DNA of 64,000 bases, taken from Pseudolysinimonas kribbensis (GTDB lineage Bacteria; Actinomycetota; Actinomycetes; Actinomycetales; Microbacteriaceae). Shown one piece after another: positions 1 through 8,084 of the stretch (its first letter is position 1; every line of letters begins with the position of its first letter). The stretch covers positions 2,666,001 through 2,730,000 of the forward strand of contig NZ_BSVB01000001.1 in the NCBI RefSeq assembly GCF_030161895.1, written 5' to 3'. The translations under genes and the position numbers were made by a program. Under the pieces are notes generated by a model. The model was given only the letters and a program-made list of their open reading frames with translations. It searched no databases and was not told where the DNA came from.

Positions 1-420
1 GTTGGTAGTGCTCGACCAGCACCTGCTGACCGAAGCCGCCCCAGGGGAGCTCAGTCCGTTCCAGGCCTTGATGTCGCAGATCTGGTATTCGCCGCGCAGG
101 CACGCCGCGCACTTCCCGCAGTGCAGCAGCGGGTACACCGCGACCTCGTCTCCGACCTCGACGCCCTGGATGCCGGAGCCGACCGCGTCGACCCGCGCCG
201 AGAACTCGTGGCCGAGCGTGATCGGAAGGCCCGCGTACCCGGTGAGCGGATGCGGCTTGCTGTCCGCGGAGCCGCCGTGACCGGTGTACTCCTTGATGTC
301 CGTCCCGCAAATGCCGCTCCAGAGCGGCGAGACGATGGCCTGGAGCGGGCCGGGATCGCCGGGAGCCGGAACCTCGTCGATTCGGATGTCGCCAGGGCCG
401 TAGAGACGGGCCGCCCTCAT
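1..420 (-). CDS. Zn-dependent alcohol (butanediol-type) dehydrogenase, N-terminal part, cut by window edge
   Basis: Medium-chain dehydrogenase that would oxidise an alcohol or diol with NAD(P). About 140 residues are visible. The catalytic zinc site is recognisable as ICGTD near residue 38 and GHE near residue 71; the structural zinc lobe is CGKCAACLRGEYQIC near residues 101-115, typical of 2,3-butanediol dehydrogenase-like proteins. The ATG at 420 faces the GntR gene across a 96-bp divergent promoter region. Near 44-47 the frame breaks: adding one G to the GGGG run restores the family segment WGGFGQQVLVEHY, so a one-base loss is likely. The substrate cannot be told. Confidence 0.85.
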   Translation of the reverse strand, partial: MRAARLYGPGDIRIDEVPAPGDPGPLQAIVSPLWSGICGTDIKEYTGHGGSADSKPHPLTGYAGLPITLGHEFSARVDAVGSGIQGVEVGDEVAVYPLLHCGKCAACLRGEYQICDIKAWNGLSSPGAASVSRCWSSTTN

Positions 421-439
421 CGGCGCCCGCGGGGAAGTG

Positions 440-496
440 CTTGACATAGGGGTAAATCTATAAATTATTGTTCTGATGTCAAGGAGCAGATGCTCC
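440..496. promoter_or_regulatory. Divergent control region with inverted repeats between dehydrogenase and gntR
   Basis: An AT-rich patch in a GC-rich setting. An 8-bp perfect inverted repeat, CTTGACAT (440-447) and ATGTCAAG (476-483), brackets an AT-rich centre. A second perfect repeat, GGAGCA-GA-TGCTCC, lies at 483-496. TTGACA (441-446) could serve as a -35 box toward gntR with an AT-rich -10 near 461-469. These are plausible operators for the adjacent GntR regulator; that assignment is inferred from position only. Confidence 0.45.
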
Positions 497-516
497 GTCT
501 GACCTGAGGAGCGAAG

Positions 517-1194
517 ATGCCCAGAGGACGCCAGGACGCGTCGAAGATCCTGACCCTCGCCGGACACGCGGAGAGCGTGCTGCGCGAGATGATCTTCTCG
601 GGCGAACTGCAACCGGGAGTCCGCATCTACGCGGACGAGACGGCCGAGAAGCTCGGGATGAGCGCGATCCCGGTGCGCGAGGCGCTGAGAACTCTCGCGT
701 CGCGGGGTCTCGTGGAAGCGATCCCGCAGCGCGGCTTCCGCGTGCGCCCCGCCGATCGCGACGACTTCGCCGAGACCTACGATCTGCGTCTCATGCTCGA
801 TCCGCACGCGGCCCTGCTCGCCGTGCCGCTCATGGACGAGGCCTCGCTCGCCGCCATGGACCGCGCATTCGAGGCGCTCGCCGACACGATCCGCTCGGGC
901 GACACCGAGAGCTACGACCACGATCACCGCGCCTTCCACTTCTCGATCTACAACCAGTGCGGATCGCGCTGGCTGCTCGACATCCAGGCGATGCTCTGGG
1001 AGAACAGCCAGCGCTACCAGCGCCTGTCGACGGGCATCCGCGGATCGGCGGAGCAGCGCATCGAAGAGCACCGCGCGATCGCCGACGCCTGCCGGCTCGG
1101 CGACGCCGAAGCGGTCGCGGCCCTCGTGCGCCGTCATCTCGAGCACACCCGCGAGGTCGTCTACGCGGCGCTCAGCGCCGAGGGGGAAAGGTGA
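517..1194 (+). CDS. GntR-family transcriptional regulator, FCD (FadR) subfamily
   Basis: 225-residue DNA-binding regulator. Residues 15-80 form the winged helix-turn-helix (LGMSAIPVREALRTLASRGL, with the usual PVREALR recognition helix). Residues 85-215 form the all-helical FCD ligand domain with Asp/His residues (YDHDHRAFHFSIY) that usually hold a metal in this family. It sits between two dehydrogenases and upstream of an SDR and a carboxylate transporter, so it probably represses the local catabolic genes until their substrate or an intermediate appears. Its TGA overlaps the next ATG by one base, implying co-transcription with 1194-2195. The effector is unknown. Confidence 0.9.
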   Translation: MPRGRQDASKILTLAGHAESVLREMIFSGELQPGVRIYADETAEKLGMSAIPVREALRTLASRGLVEAIPQRGFRVRPADRDDFAETYDLRLMLDPHAALLAVPLMDEASLAAMDRAFEALADTIRSGDTESYDHDHRAFHFSIYNQCGSRWLLDIQAMLWENSQRYQRLSTGIRGSAEQRIEEHRAIADACRLGDAEAVAALVRRHLEHTREVVYAALSAEGER

Positions 1195-2195
1195 TGGCCG
1201 GGAGGTCGGGCCGCGCGGTCTGGTTCACCGGCCCCCGGCACATCGAGTTGCGCGAGACGGACGTGCGCAGCGCCGGTCCCACCGAGATCACCGTGCGCGC
1301 GACGCGTTCGCTCATCAGCGCCGGCACCGAGATGCTCGTCTACCGCGGCGACACCACGCCGGGCGACCGGATGCCGCCGAACTCGGAGGGCACGCTCCCC
1401 TTTCCGACGAAGTACGGCTACCAGATCGTCGGGGAGGTCGTCGACGCGGGGGCGGAGAGCGGGTACGCGGTCGGCGACCGGGTGTTCTGCCGGCATCCCC
1501 ATCAGGATCTGTTCACCATCGACGCGCGCCCCGCGTACGTCGTGCGTGTGCCCGACGGCGTCGGCGACGCGGCGGCGACATTCCTCAACCTGACGCGCGT
1601 GGCGCTCACCGGCGTGCTCGACGTCCCGGTGAAGCCCGGCGAGACCGCCGTCGTGTTCGGCCAGGGGATCGTCGGCATGATGTGCGCGCGGATCGCGAAC
1701 CTGGGCGCCGCCGCGACGATCGTCGTCGACCGGTTCGAGAAGCGCCGCGAGCTGGCCCTCCGCTACGGGATGGCCGCGGCCGTCGAGCCGCAGGACGTCG
1801 CCTCCGTCGTCGCGGAGCTCTCGCACGGCCGTGGCGCCGACATCGTCTACGAGGCGAGCGGGGCCCCGCCGGCGCTGCAGTCGGCGATCGAGATCGCCGC
1901 CGATCGTGGCGAGATCGTGGCGATCTCGCTCTATGGCAGCCACCTGGTGCCGCTGCGCCTGGCGCCGGAGTTCCACTTCCGCCGGCTGCGCATCACGAGC
2001 TCGCAGATGACCGACCAGCCGCGCTGGGACTGGGCGCGCCGCACCGAGGCCTCCTTCGAGCTGCTGCGACGCCTGCCGGTCGACGACATGGTGAGCCGCA
2101 CCGTCGGATTCGACGATGCGGCCGACGCCTACGACATGGTCGACCGCGACCCGGCCAACGTGCTCGGCGTCGTGCTCGATTACGCGCGGGGATGA
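1194..2195 (+). CDS. Medium-chain dehydrogenase/reductase without structural zinc lobe
   Basis: 333-residue zinc-binding-dehydrogenase-superfamily protein. The N-terminal GroES-like fold carries ISAGTE near 41-46. The Rossmann nucleotide site VVFGQGIVGMMCA is near 153-164. The four-cysteine structural zinc lobe of classical alcohol dehydrogenases is absent, placing it with quinone-oxidoreductase-like or dehydrogenase-dehydratase relatives. The ATG at 1194 overlaps the gntR stop. A role oxidising or reducing an intermediate of the local pathway is inferred from context. Confidence 0.85.
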   Translation: MAGRSGRAVWFTGPRHIELRETDVRSAGPTEITVRATRSLISAGTEMLVYRGDTTPGDRMPPNSEGTLPFPTKYGYQIVGEVVDAGAESGYAVGDRVFCRHPHQDLFTIDARPAYVVRVPDGVGDAAATFLNLTRVALTGVLDVPVKPGETAVVFGQGIVGMMCARIANLGAAATIVVDRFEKRRELALRYGMAAAVEPQDVASVVAELSHGRGADIVYEASGAPPALQSAIEIAADRGEIVAISLYGSHLVPLRLAPEFHFRRLRITSSQMTDQPRWDWARRTEASFELLRRLPVDDMVSRTVGFDDAADAYDMVDRDPANVLGVVLDYARG

Positions 2196-2222
2196 TGTCG
2201 GCCCTCGCGCACATGTGCTAGA

Positions 2223-2250
2223 ACGAGACACTGTATTCAAATAAAGCGAT
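2223..2250. promoter_or_regulatory. Candidate shared control box upstream of the SDR gene
   Basis: ACGAGACA at 2223-2230 is followed by an AT-rich stretch ending near 2247. The same eight bases followed by a similar AT-rich stretch occur at 7058-7080, between the DUF35 and cyclase genes of the same island. This could be a site for the local IclR or GntR regulator. Only two copies were seen and no binding data exist. A good ribosome-binding run (GAGGAGAGG, about 2266-2274) precedes the ATG at 2285. Confidence 0.3.
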
Positions 2251-2284
2251 CCCCAGCCGACTCGATGAGGAGAGGGCGACGAAG

Positions 2285-3111
2285 ATGACCGGCCGTCTGC
2301 AGGACCGCGTGGTGCTCATCACGGGCAGCGGTGGCGACATCGCGAAGGCGACGGCGCTCACGCTCGCCCGCGAAGGGGCGCGGATCGTCGGCACCGACAT
2401 CGACGCCGCGCTGGCGGAGGCCACCACGACGGCGGTGCGGAATGCCGGGGGCGAGGCGGCATCCATCGCCCTGGACCTCTCCGACGACGCGGGCGCGCAG
2501 GAGTTCTCCCGCTTCGCGCTCGAGCGCTACGGGCGCATCGACGCGATCGTGAACAACGCCAAGGCGGCCAGGGCCGGCTCGGGGAGTCCACCTCGCCCGA
2601 CGCCTGGCGCTTCACCATCGACCGCAACCTGACGATGCCGTGGCTCGCGACCCGTGCGGCGATCCCCGCGATCCGCGCGGCGCAGGGCTCGATCGTCTTC
2701 ATCGCGTCGGTGTCGGGCGCCTTGTTCGGCACCGGCTACCCCGGCAACACCACCAACCTCGTCGCATACTCCACCGCCAAGGCAGGCGTCCTGCGGCTCA
2801 GCGTCGCGCTCGCCAACGAGCTCGGCTCCGCGGGCGTTCGGGTCAACACGATCTCGCCGGGTGTCGTCGAGACCACCGCGACCCGCCGGACCTACGGCGA
2901 TCCGGGTAGCCCACGCCGCGAGCTCGCCACCCGCCCGGCGCTGCTGCCGCAGCGCATCGGCCGTCCGCAGGACATCGCGAACGGCGTCCTCTTCCTCGTG
3001 TCCGACGAGGCGTCCTGGATCACGGGATCCGACCTGCGCATCGACGGCGGCTGGGCCGCATCGGGCGGCGTCGGGCCTGCGACCGACGCCGACCTGGCCA
3101 CGGTCCGATAA
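2285..3111 (+). CDS. Short-chain dehydrogenase/reductase (frameshifted in this sequence)
   Basis: About 275 residues. The cofactor motif TGSGGDIA (13-20) and the catalytic YSTAK segment are present, with NTISPGVV and a C-terminal GSDLRIDGGW as in classical SDRs. The frame is lost near 2568: restoring one C in GGCC(C)AGG joins IVNNAKAA to GRLGESTSPDAWRF and continues to TGA at 3111. It lies between the dehydrogenase and the MHS importer on the same strand, suggesting one catabolic operon. It probably oxidises a hydroxy intermediate with NAD(P); substrate unknown. Confidence 0.88.
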
Positions 3112-3168
3112 CTCAACATCGCACCCCTCGCATCAATCCGGGAATCGATTCAAAGGAGAAGACCCGAT

Positions 3169-4560
3169 ATGTCCGAGACCAGAGCACAGGCCGACAAGGC
3201 CGCCGAGACGGCGACTGTCGGCAGAGGCGTCGCCGCGACCGGCGAGACGGCGCCCACCCCCACCGTCGACAGGGGCGCGCTGCGCCGCGTCGTGGTGAGC
3301 GGCATCTTCGGCGGCATCATCGAATGGTTCGACTACTTCATCTACGCGCAGGCCGCCGCGCTCGTCTTCCCGACGATCTTCTTCCCGAACCAGAGCCCCA
3401 TCGTCGGCGTCCTGCTGTCGTTCGGCGGCTTCGCGGTCGGGCAGTTCGCCCGGCCGATCGGTGCGCTCATCTTCGGGAACCTCGGCGACAAGTACGGCCG
3501 CAAGCCGGTGCTCGTCGCGACCTTCCTGCTCATGGGCATCTCCACCCTGCTCATGGGCTTCCTGCCGACCTACGCGGTCGTGGGCGTCGCGGCGCCGATC
3601 CTGCTCACCATCCTGCGCGTGGCGCAGGGCTTCGGGGCCGGAGCGGAGTTCGCGGGCGCGTCGATCATCATGCTCGAGTACGCGCCGAGGAACCGTCGCG
3701 GGCTGTTCGGCTCGGTGGGAACCGTCGGATCGTCGTCGGGCCTCATGCTGGGCACCCTCGTCTTCTTCCTGCTGCAGTACATGCCGCACGACGATCTGAT
3801 CGCATGGGGCTGGCGCATTCCGTTCTTCTTCAGCGCGATCCTGGTGATCGTGGGCCTGTGGATCCGCTACCGGGTCAACGAGTCCCCGCTGTTCCAGAAG
3901 GTCGTCGAGAAGGAGCTCGTGCAGAAGGTGCCGCTGGCGACGGTGTTCCGCACCGAGTGGCGCTCGCTCATCCTCGTGTTCTGCCTCGCGGCGGGCGTGC
4001 AGATGGGCACCTACGTGTTCCTCACCTGGATCCTGTCGTACCTCAACGGCGTCAAGAGCCCGGCCGGCGCGCTGTTCTTCCAGCCGCAGGAGAGCACGTT
4101 CTTCGTGTTCCTCGCGGGCGTGTGCTCGGTCATCGGCACCCCGCTGTGGGGTCTGCTCTCCGACAAGCTCGGCCGCAAGGTCGTGTTCGGCGGCGCCGCG
4201 CTGCTCTCGGCGATCCTCGTGCTGCCGTACTTCCTGCTCATCAACACCGGCAACCCGGTCGCCGCGGCGTTCGCCGTCTGCCTGGTCGGCGGCGGCACCA
4301 TCCAGATGATGGCCGGCGTGCAGGGGTCGCTGTTCGGCGAGGTGTTCTCCACGAAGATCCGCTACTCCGGGTTCGCGCTCGGACGCGAGATCTCGGCCGC
4401 GATCTTCGGCGGGCTCTCGCCGCTCATCGCGACCGCGCTCGTCGCCGCCAGCGGCGGTGCGTTCTGGGGCGTCGCGGTGTACGTCGCGGCGGTGTGCATC
4501 CTGACCTTCGTCGCGGTGCTCTTCGCCCGGGAGACGCACAAGCAGGAGCTCAGGCTCTAG
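3169..4560 (+). CDS. MFS importer of the metabolite:H+ symporter (MHS, shikimate/proline-like) family
   Basis: 463 residues, about 12 membrane segments. The start of the transport core reads GIFGGIIEWFDYFIYA, diagnostic of the MHS family, and GDKYGRKPVL is the conserved loop 2-3 motif; LSDKLGRKVVF is the repeat copy. A 35-residue charged cytosolic N-terminus precedes TM1. MHS members import carboxylates such as shikimate, alpha-ketoglutarate, citrate or aromatic acids by proton symport. The strong ribosome site AAAGGAGAAG lies just before the ATG at 3169. It is last in the rightward run and is followed by an 11-bp-stem terminator, so it is probably the uptake system for the island. Confidence 0.9.
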   Translation: MSETRAQADKAAETATVGRGVAATGETAPTPTVDRGALRRVVVSGIFGGIIEWFDYFIYAQAAALVFPTIFFPNQSPIVGVLLSFGGFAVGQFARPIGALIFGNLGDKYGRKPVLVATFLLMGISTLLMGFLPTYAVVGVAAPILLTILRVAQGFGAGAEFAGASIIMLEYAPRNRRGLFGSVGTVGSSSGLMLGTLVFFLLQYMPHDDLIAWGWRIPFFFSAILVIVGLWIRYRVNESPLFQKVVEKELVQKVPLATVFRTEWRSLILVFCLAAGVQMGTYVFLTWILSYLNGVKSPAGALFFQPQESTFFVFLAGVCSVIGTPLWGLLSDKLGRKVVFGGAALLSAILVLPYFLLINTGNPVAAAFAVCLVGGGTIQMMAGVQGSLFGEVFSTKIRYSGFALGREISAAIFGGLSPLIATALVAASGGAFWGVAVYVAAVCILTFVAVLFARETHKQELRL

Positions 4561-4567
4561 CGAACCA

Positions 4568-4610
4568 CGCGGGGTGAGGAGCGACCGCCGGCGGCGGCGC
4601 TCACCCCGCG
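4568..4610. terminator. Bidirectional hairpin between convergent MHS and iclR genes
   Basis: Perfect 11-bp inverted repeat CGCGGGGTGAG (4568-4578) and CTCACCCCGCG (4600-4610) with a 21-nt loop, placed exactly between two convergent stop codons. There is no U-run, which is common for actinobacterial terminators. Confidence 0.7.
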
Positions 4611-4611
4611 G

Positions 4612-5418
4612 TCACGCGTGACCGAGCCGCACCGAGAGCTGGTGGGCCGCCGCGATGACCGCGGCCGCGATGTCGGGCTCCTGCGCCGCGTCGAAGCGCT
4701 GCGCCGGCGAGGTGAACGCGATCGTGCCGCGGCAGGCGCCCGTGCCGTCGAAGAAGGGCGCCGCGATCGCCCCGCCCGTGAGCACGCGCTCCCCGTGGCT
4801 CACGGCGTAGCCGCGTGAGCGATCCGCGTGAGCGGCGGCGACGAGCTCCTCCGGGTCCGAGATCGTGTGCTCGGTCATCTCCGGCAGGCCGGTGCGCTTC
4901 GCGAACGCGCGGATCTCCTCGTCGGACATCGTCATGAGCACCGCGCGCCCGCCGGCGCCGGCGTGCAGCGGGGCCCGTTCCCCGGCGTCGATGACGTAGC
5001 GAAGCGGATGCGTCGTGTCGATCTTGTCGCGGAAGATGATCTCGTCGCCCTCGCGCACCGCGAGGTAGCAGGTCTCGTTGAACGTCGCCGCGAGTTCGCG
5101 CAGGATCGGCTCCGCCGCCTGCCAGAGCGTGTCACGGCTGTGGATGGTGGCCGCCAGCGCGAAGAGCTCGGGCCCGACCCGGAACCGTCCCGAGAACTCG
5201 TCCTGCTGGGCGATGTCGAGATCGGCCAGCTGCTCGAACAGCCGCGAGACGGCGCTCTTGTCGATGCCCAGTTCGCGCGCGAGCTCGCGCACGCCTATGC
5301 CCTCGGGGCGATCGGCGAGGGCGCGCAGCAGCATGACGACCTTGTCCGCGGTGTTGTGGCGGTTCCGGCGACGAACGGCGCTCGCCTCGTCGGCGTCGCG
5401 GGTCTCCTCGAGAGTCAT
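4612..5418 (-). CDS. IclR-family transcriptional regulator
   Basis: 268 residues. The winged helix-turn-helix is at about 25-85 (IGVRELARELGIDKSAVSRL), followed by the GAF-like IclR effector domain (LHAGAGGRAVLMTMS, GYAVSHGERVLTGGAIAAPFF). IclR proteins control catabolism of aromatic and other carboxylic acids. It lies 51 bp downstream of the thiolase gene on the same strand, so it may be part of the 7029-to-4612 transcript and autoregulated. Likely targets are this transcript and the divergent cyclase operon; this is inferred. Confidence 0.9.
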   Translation of the reverse strand: MTLEETRDADEASAVRRRNRHNTADKVVMLLRALADRPEGIGVRELARELGIDKSAVSRLFEQLADLDIAQQDEFSGRFRVGPELFALAATIHSRDTLWQAAEPILRELAATFNETCYLAVREGDEIIFRDKIDTTHPLRYVIDAGERAPLHAGAGGRAVLMTMSDEEIRAFAKRTGLPEMTEHTISDPEELVAAAHADRSRGYAVSHGERVLTGGAIAAPFFDGTGACRGTIAFTSPAQRFDAAQEPDIAAAVIAAAHQLSVRLGHA

Positions 5419-5469
5419 CCGCCTCCTTGATCGCTAGCAGAACATTAGTCGCGAGCGCGGGCGAGCCCT

Positions 5470-6625
5470 TACAGCGCGTCCGCGCCGCCGAGCACGACGC
5501 TCGCGTGTCCGCCGAGCGTGAAGCCCATGCCGTGGGCGAGCGCGGTGCGCGCGCCGGCGACCTGGCGATCCCCGGCGCTGCCGCGCAGCTGCTGCACCGC
5601 CTCCGTGAGCAGGAACGCGCCGAGCATTCCCGGATGCACGAACGACAGACCGCCGCCGTTCGTGTTGAGCGGCAGCGCCCCCCGGGACGGATCGCTCCGG
5701 ACTCGACGAACGCGCCGCCCTCACCCTTGGCGCAGAAGCCGAGGTCCTCCAGGAGCACGAGCAGGCTCATCGTGAAGGCGTCGTACACCTCGGCGACGTC
5801 GATGTCGTCCGGCCCGAGTCCCGCCATCTCGTACGCCCGTCGCGCGCTGTCGCGGGCCCGGGTCGTCGTGAGGTCGGGCATCCCGGTGATGTTGCGGTGA
5901 TCGGCCGCCTCGCCGGCGCCGAGCACGTAGACGGGGTCGTTCGGGAGGTCGCGCGCGCGCTCGGCGCTCGTCACGACCAGGGCCGCGGCGCCGTCGGTCA
6001 CGAGGCAGCAGTCGAGGCGATGGACGGGCGTGGAGATCATCGGCGAGCCGAGCACGTCGTCGACGGTGAGCACGCGATCCCGGTGCGGCGCCCGGGGATT
6101 GCGCGCCGACCACTCCCGCGCGGCGACGGCCACCTGCGCGAACTGCTCCGGCGTGGTGCCGAACTCGTGCATGTGGCGGTTCGCGATGAGCCCGATCGGG
6201 CTGATCGGATGCAGCATGCCGTAGGGCCGCTCGTACTCGAGCCACTCGGAGCCGCTCATGAGGGCACCCCGGTCCGTGCGCTGGGTCGAGCCATAGGCGA
6301 TGAGCGCGTAATCGCACAGCCCGGCCGTGATCGCCGCCGCCGCATGCCCGAGGTACGCCTCGAACGAGCATCCGCCGATCACGGTCGAGTCGCTGTAGCG
6401 CGGCGTGAGGCCGAAGTACTCGGCGAAGGTGAGACTCGGCGCGTAGTAATAGGGCGTCGTCGTGAACAGGCCGTCGATCTGGTCTTTCCGCACGCCCGCA
6501 TCGAGGATGGCGGCCCGGGCGGCCTCGGCCATGAACCCGGCGGGCGAGCGGTCGCCGGCGGGCTCCGCGAGCTCGGCGATGCCGACGATCGCGATCTCGC
6601 CCCGCAGGCGGTGCGCCCCGCTCAT
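5470..6625 (-). CDS. Thiolase-superfamily protein (SCP-x/lipid-transfer type; frameshifted here)
   Basis: About 385 residues. Conserved parts are VIGGCSFEAYLGHAAAAI (candidate nucleophile Cys86) and, after repair, the C-terminal half PLNTNGGGLSFVHPGMLGA and LGGHASVVLGG, matching the acetyl-CoA acetyltransferase/lipid-transfer group that pairs with DUF35 proteins. The frame is lost at the C run 5678-5683; one extra base joins GAIRPGG to ALPLN and gives TAA at 5470. Its ATG overlaps the DUF35 stop by 4 bp. It probably cleaves or forms a beta-ketoacyl-CoA; true thiolytic activity is uncertain in this subgroup. Confidence 0.85.
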
Positions 6626-7029
6626 CGCGCGTCCGCCCCGCCGGCCGGCTCGCCGTCGGCGGAGACGAAGCGCACGCCGTCGGCTGCGACCTCTGCGCCG
6701 ACGCGATCGCCGATCCGGAGGCCGTCAGCGAGGTCGCCGATGATCCGGATGCCCTCGTCCAGGTCGACGAGGGCGACGGTGTACGGCAGCTCGGCCTCCC
6801 GGTCCGGATGCCCCGCGCGGTGCAGGGTCGTGAGGCTGTGCACCGCGCCGCGTCCGGCCGAGCGCGCCCATCGCAGCGCGCCGCTCATGCACGCGGGGCA
6901 CACGGTGCGCGGGTACCAGATCGCCGCCCCGCACTCCTCGCAGACCTGGAAGGCGATCGCGCCCGCGGCGAGCGCGCGCCGAGCACGCTCCTCCTCGCCG
7001 CGGGGGCTCGCCATGGGCACTCGGGACAT
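6622..7029 (-). CDS. DUF35 OB-fold protein with rubredoxin-like zinc ribbon
   Basis: 135 residues. A zinc ribbon with cysteines at 30, 33, 44 and 47 (CEECG and CPAC) precedes an OB fold (HSLTTLHRAG, YTVALVDLDEGIRIIGDL). In this family the protein forms an obligate complex with an SCP-x-type thiolase, and its gene lies directly before one here with ATGA coupling. The start was set at the ATG at 7029, with GGAAGG 8 nt upstream; an internal Met at residue 6 is an alternative. Confidence 0.87.
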   Translation of the reverse strand: MSRVPMASPRGEEERARRALAAGAIAFQVCEECGAAIWYPRTVCPACMSGALRWARSAGRGAVHSLTTLHRAGHPDREAELPYTVALVDLDEGIRIIGDLADGLRIGDRVGAEVAADGVRFVSADGEPAGGADAR

Positions 7030-7057
7030 CGAGACCGCCTTCCACTCCGCTCGAATT

Positions 7058-7080
7058 ACGAGACAGCGTTGCAACATAAT
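7058..7080. promoter_or_regulatory. Control region between DUF35 and cyclase genes
   Basis: In this 92-bp divergent gap an AT-rich core holds ACGAGACA (7058-7065, also seen at 2223-2230), the perfect 8-bp palindrome GTTGCAAC (7068-7075) and CATAAT (7075-7080), a fair -10 box for the rightward operon. A regulator binding the palindrome would overlap the -10 box. IclR control is plausible but unproven. Confidence 0.4.
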
Positions 7081-7121
7081 AGAAGAAGCCGACCTGCGGC
7101 CGCCGAACGAGAGGACTCTCC

Positions 7122-8084
7122 GTGCCCGATATCTCCACCGTCCGCGACTACATGACGAAGTACAGCAACTGGGGCCGCTGGGGCGACGACGACGAACTCG
7201 GCACGCTCAACCACGTGACGCCGGAGATCCGGGCGCGCGCGGCGTCACTCGTCAAGTCCGGCAGGCCGTTCTCCCTGGCGTTGCCGTTCGACGAGAACGG
7301 GCCGCAGCGCGGCACCTTCAACCGGTTCAACCCGATCCATCTCATGACCCGCGACGGAGCCGACGCGATCGCCGGCACGCTCGTCCGCGACTTCTACGGC
7401 AACCACGACCGCCACTTCGGCGCGACCGACGACCTCGTGATCCTGCCGCTGCAGGCCGGGACCCAGTGGGACTCGCTCGCCCACGTCATCTACCAGGGGC
7501 AGATCTATAACGGGTACAGCGCGGACCAGGTCTCAAGCAAGGGCGCCCTGCGCAACGACATCACGCACGCGGCTGTCGAACCGGCGGGCCGCGGCATCCT
7601 GCTCGACATCGCCCGGCTCAAGGGCGTCGACTGGCTCGAGGGCGGCACGGCGATCACCGGCGACGATCTCGACGCGGCGCTCGAGAAGCAGGGCATCACG
7701 GTGCAGACGGGCGACTTCGTGCTCATCCGGACGGGTGCCATGACCGAGGTGCGCGCGCGCGGGTCGTGGGGCGAGTACGCCGGAGGAGCGGCGGCCGGTC
7801 TCGGCCTCGAGGCCATCGACTGGATCGCCCGTCACGAGATCGCGGCGGTCGCGACCGACACGTGGGGCATGGAGGTGCTGCCGAACCAGACGCCGGACGT
7901 GTTCCAGCCGCTGCACCTCGTGCTCATCGTGCAGATGGGACTGCTCGTGGGGGAGATCTGGGACCTCGACGCGCTCGCGGCCGACTGCGCCGATGACGGC
8001 GTCTACGAGTTCTTCTTCGTCGGTCCGGCCCTGCCGTTCACGAACGCCGTCGCGTCGCCGCTGAACCCACTCGCGATCAAGTGA
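7122..8084 (+). CDS. Cyclase-family (PF04199) metal-dependent hydrolase
   Basis: 320 residues of the kynurenine-formamidase/isatin-hydrolase fold. The metal-binding segment reads GTQWDSLAH (113-121); the first His of the usual HxGTHxDxxxH is replaced by Gln, a variant seen in the larger-protein branch of the family. TDTWGMEVLP and HLVLIVQMGL are further family blocks. It starts the rightward operon with a CoA-transferase, 1-bp overlap. A hydrolytic ring-opening or amide/ester-cleaving role is possible; the substrate is unknown. Confidence 0.85.
   Translation: MPDISTVRDYMTKYSNWGRWGDDDELGTLNHVTPEIRARAASLVKSGRPFSLALPFDENGPQRGTFNRFNPIHLMTRDGADAIAGTLVRDFYGNHDRHFGATDDLVILPLQAGTQWDSLAHVIYQGQIYNGYSADQVSSKGALRNDITHAAVEPAGRGILLDIARLKGVDWLEGGTAITGDDLDAALEKQGITVQTGDFVLIRTGAMTEVRARGSWGEYAGGAAAGLGLEAIDWIARHEIAAVATDTWGMEVLPNQTPDVFQPLHLVLIVQMGLLVGEIWDLDALAADCADDGVYEFFFVGPALPFTNAVASPLNPLAIK

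Noticed and set aside
4612-6625. Pseudogenisation of the catabolic island (many broken genes)
   Set aside because: The same kind of break affects essential housekeeping genes, and each gene has just one or two single-base losses with full conservation elsewhere.
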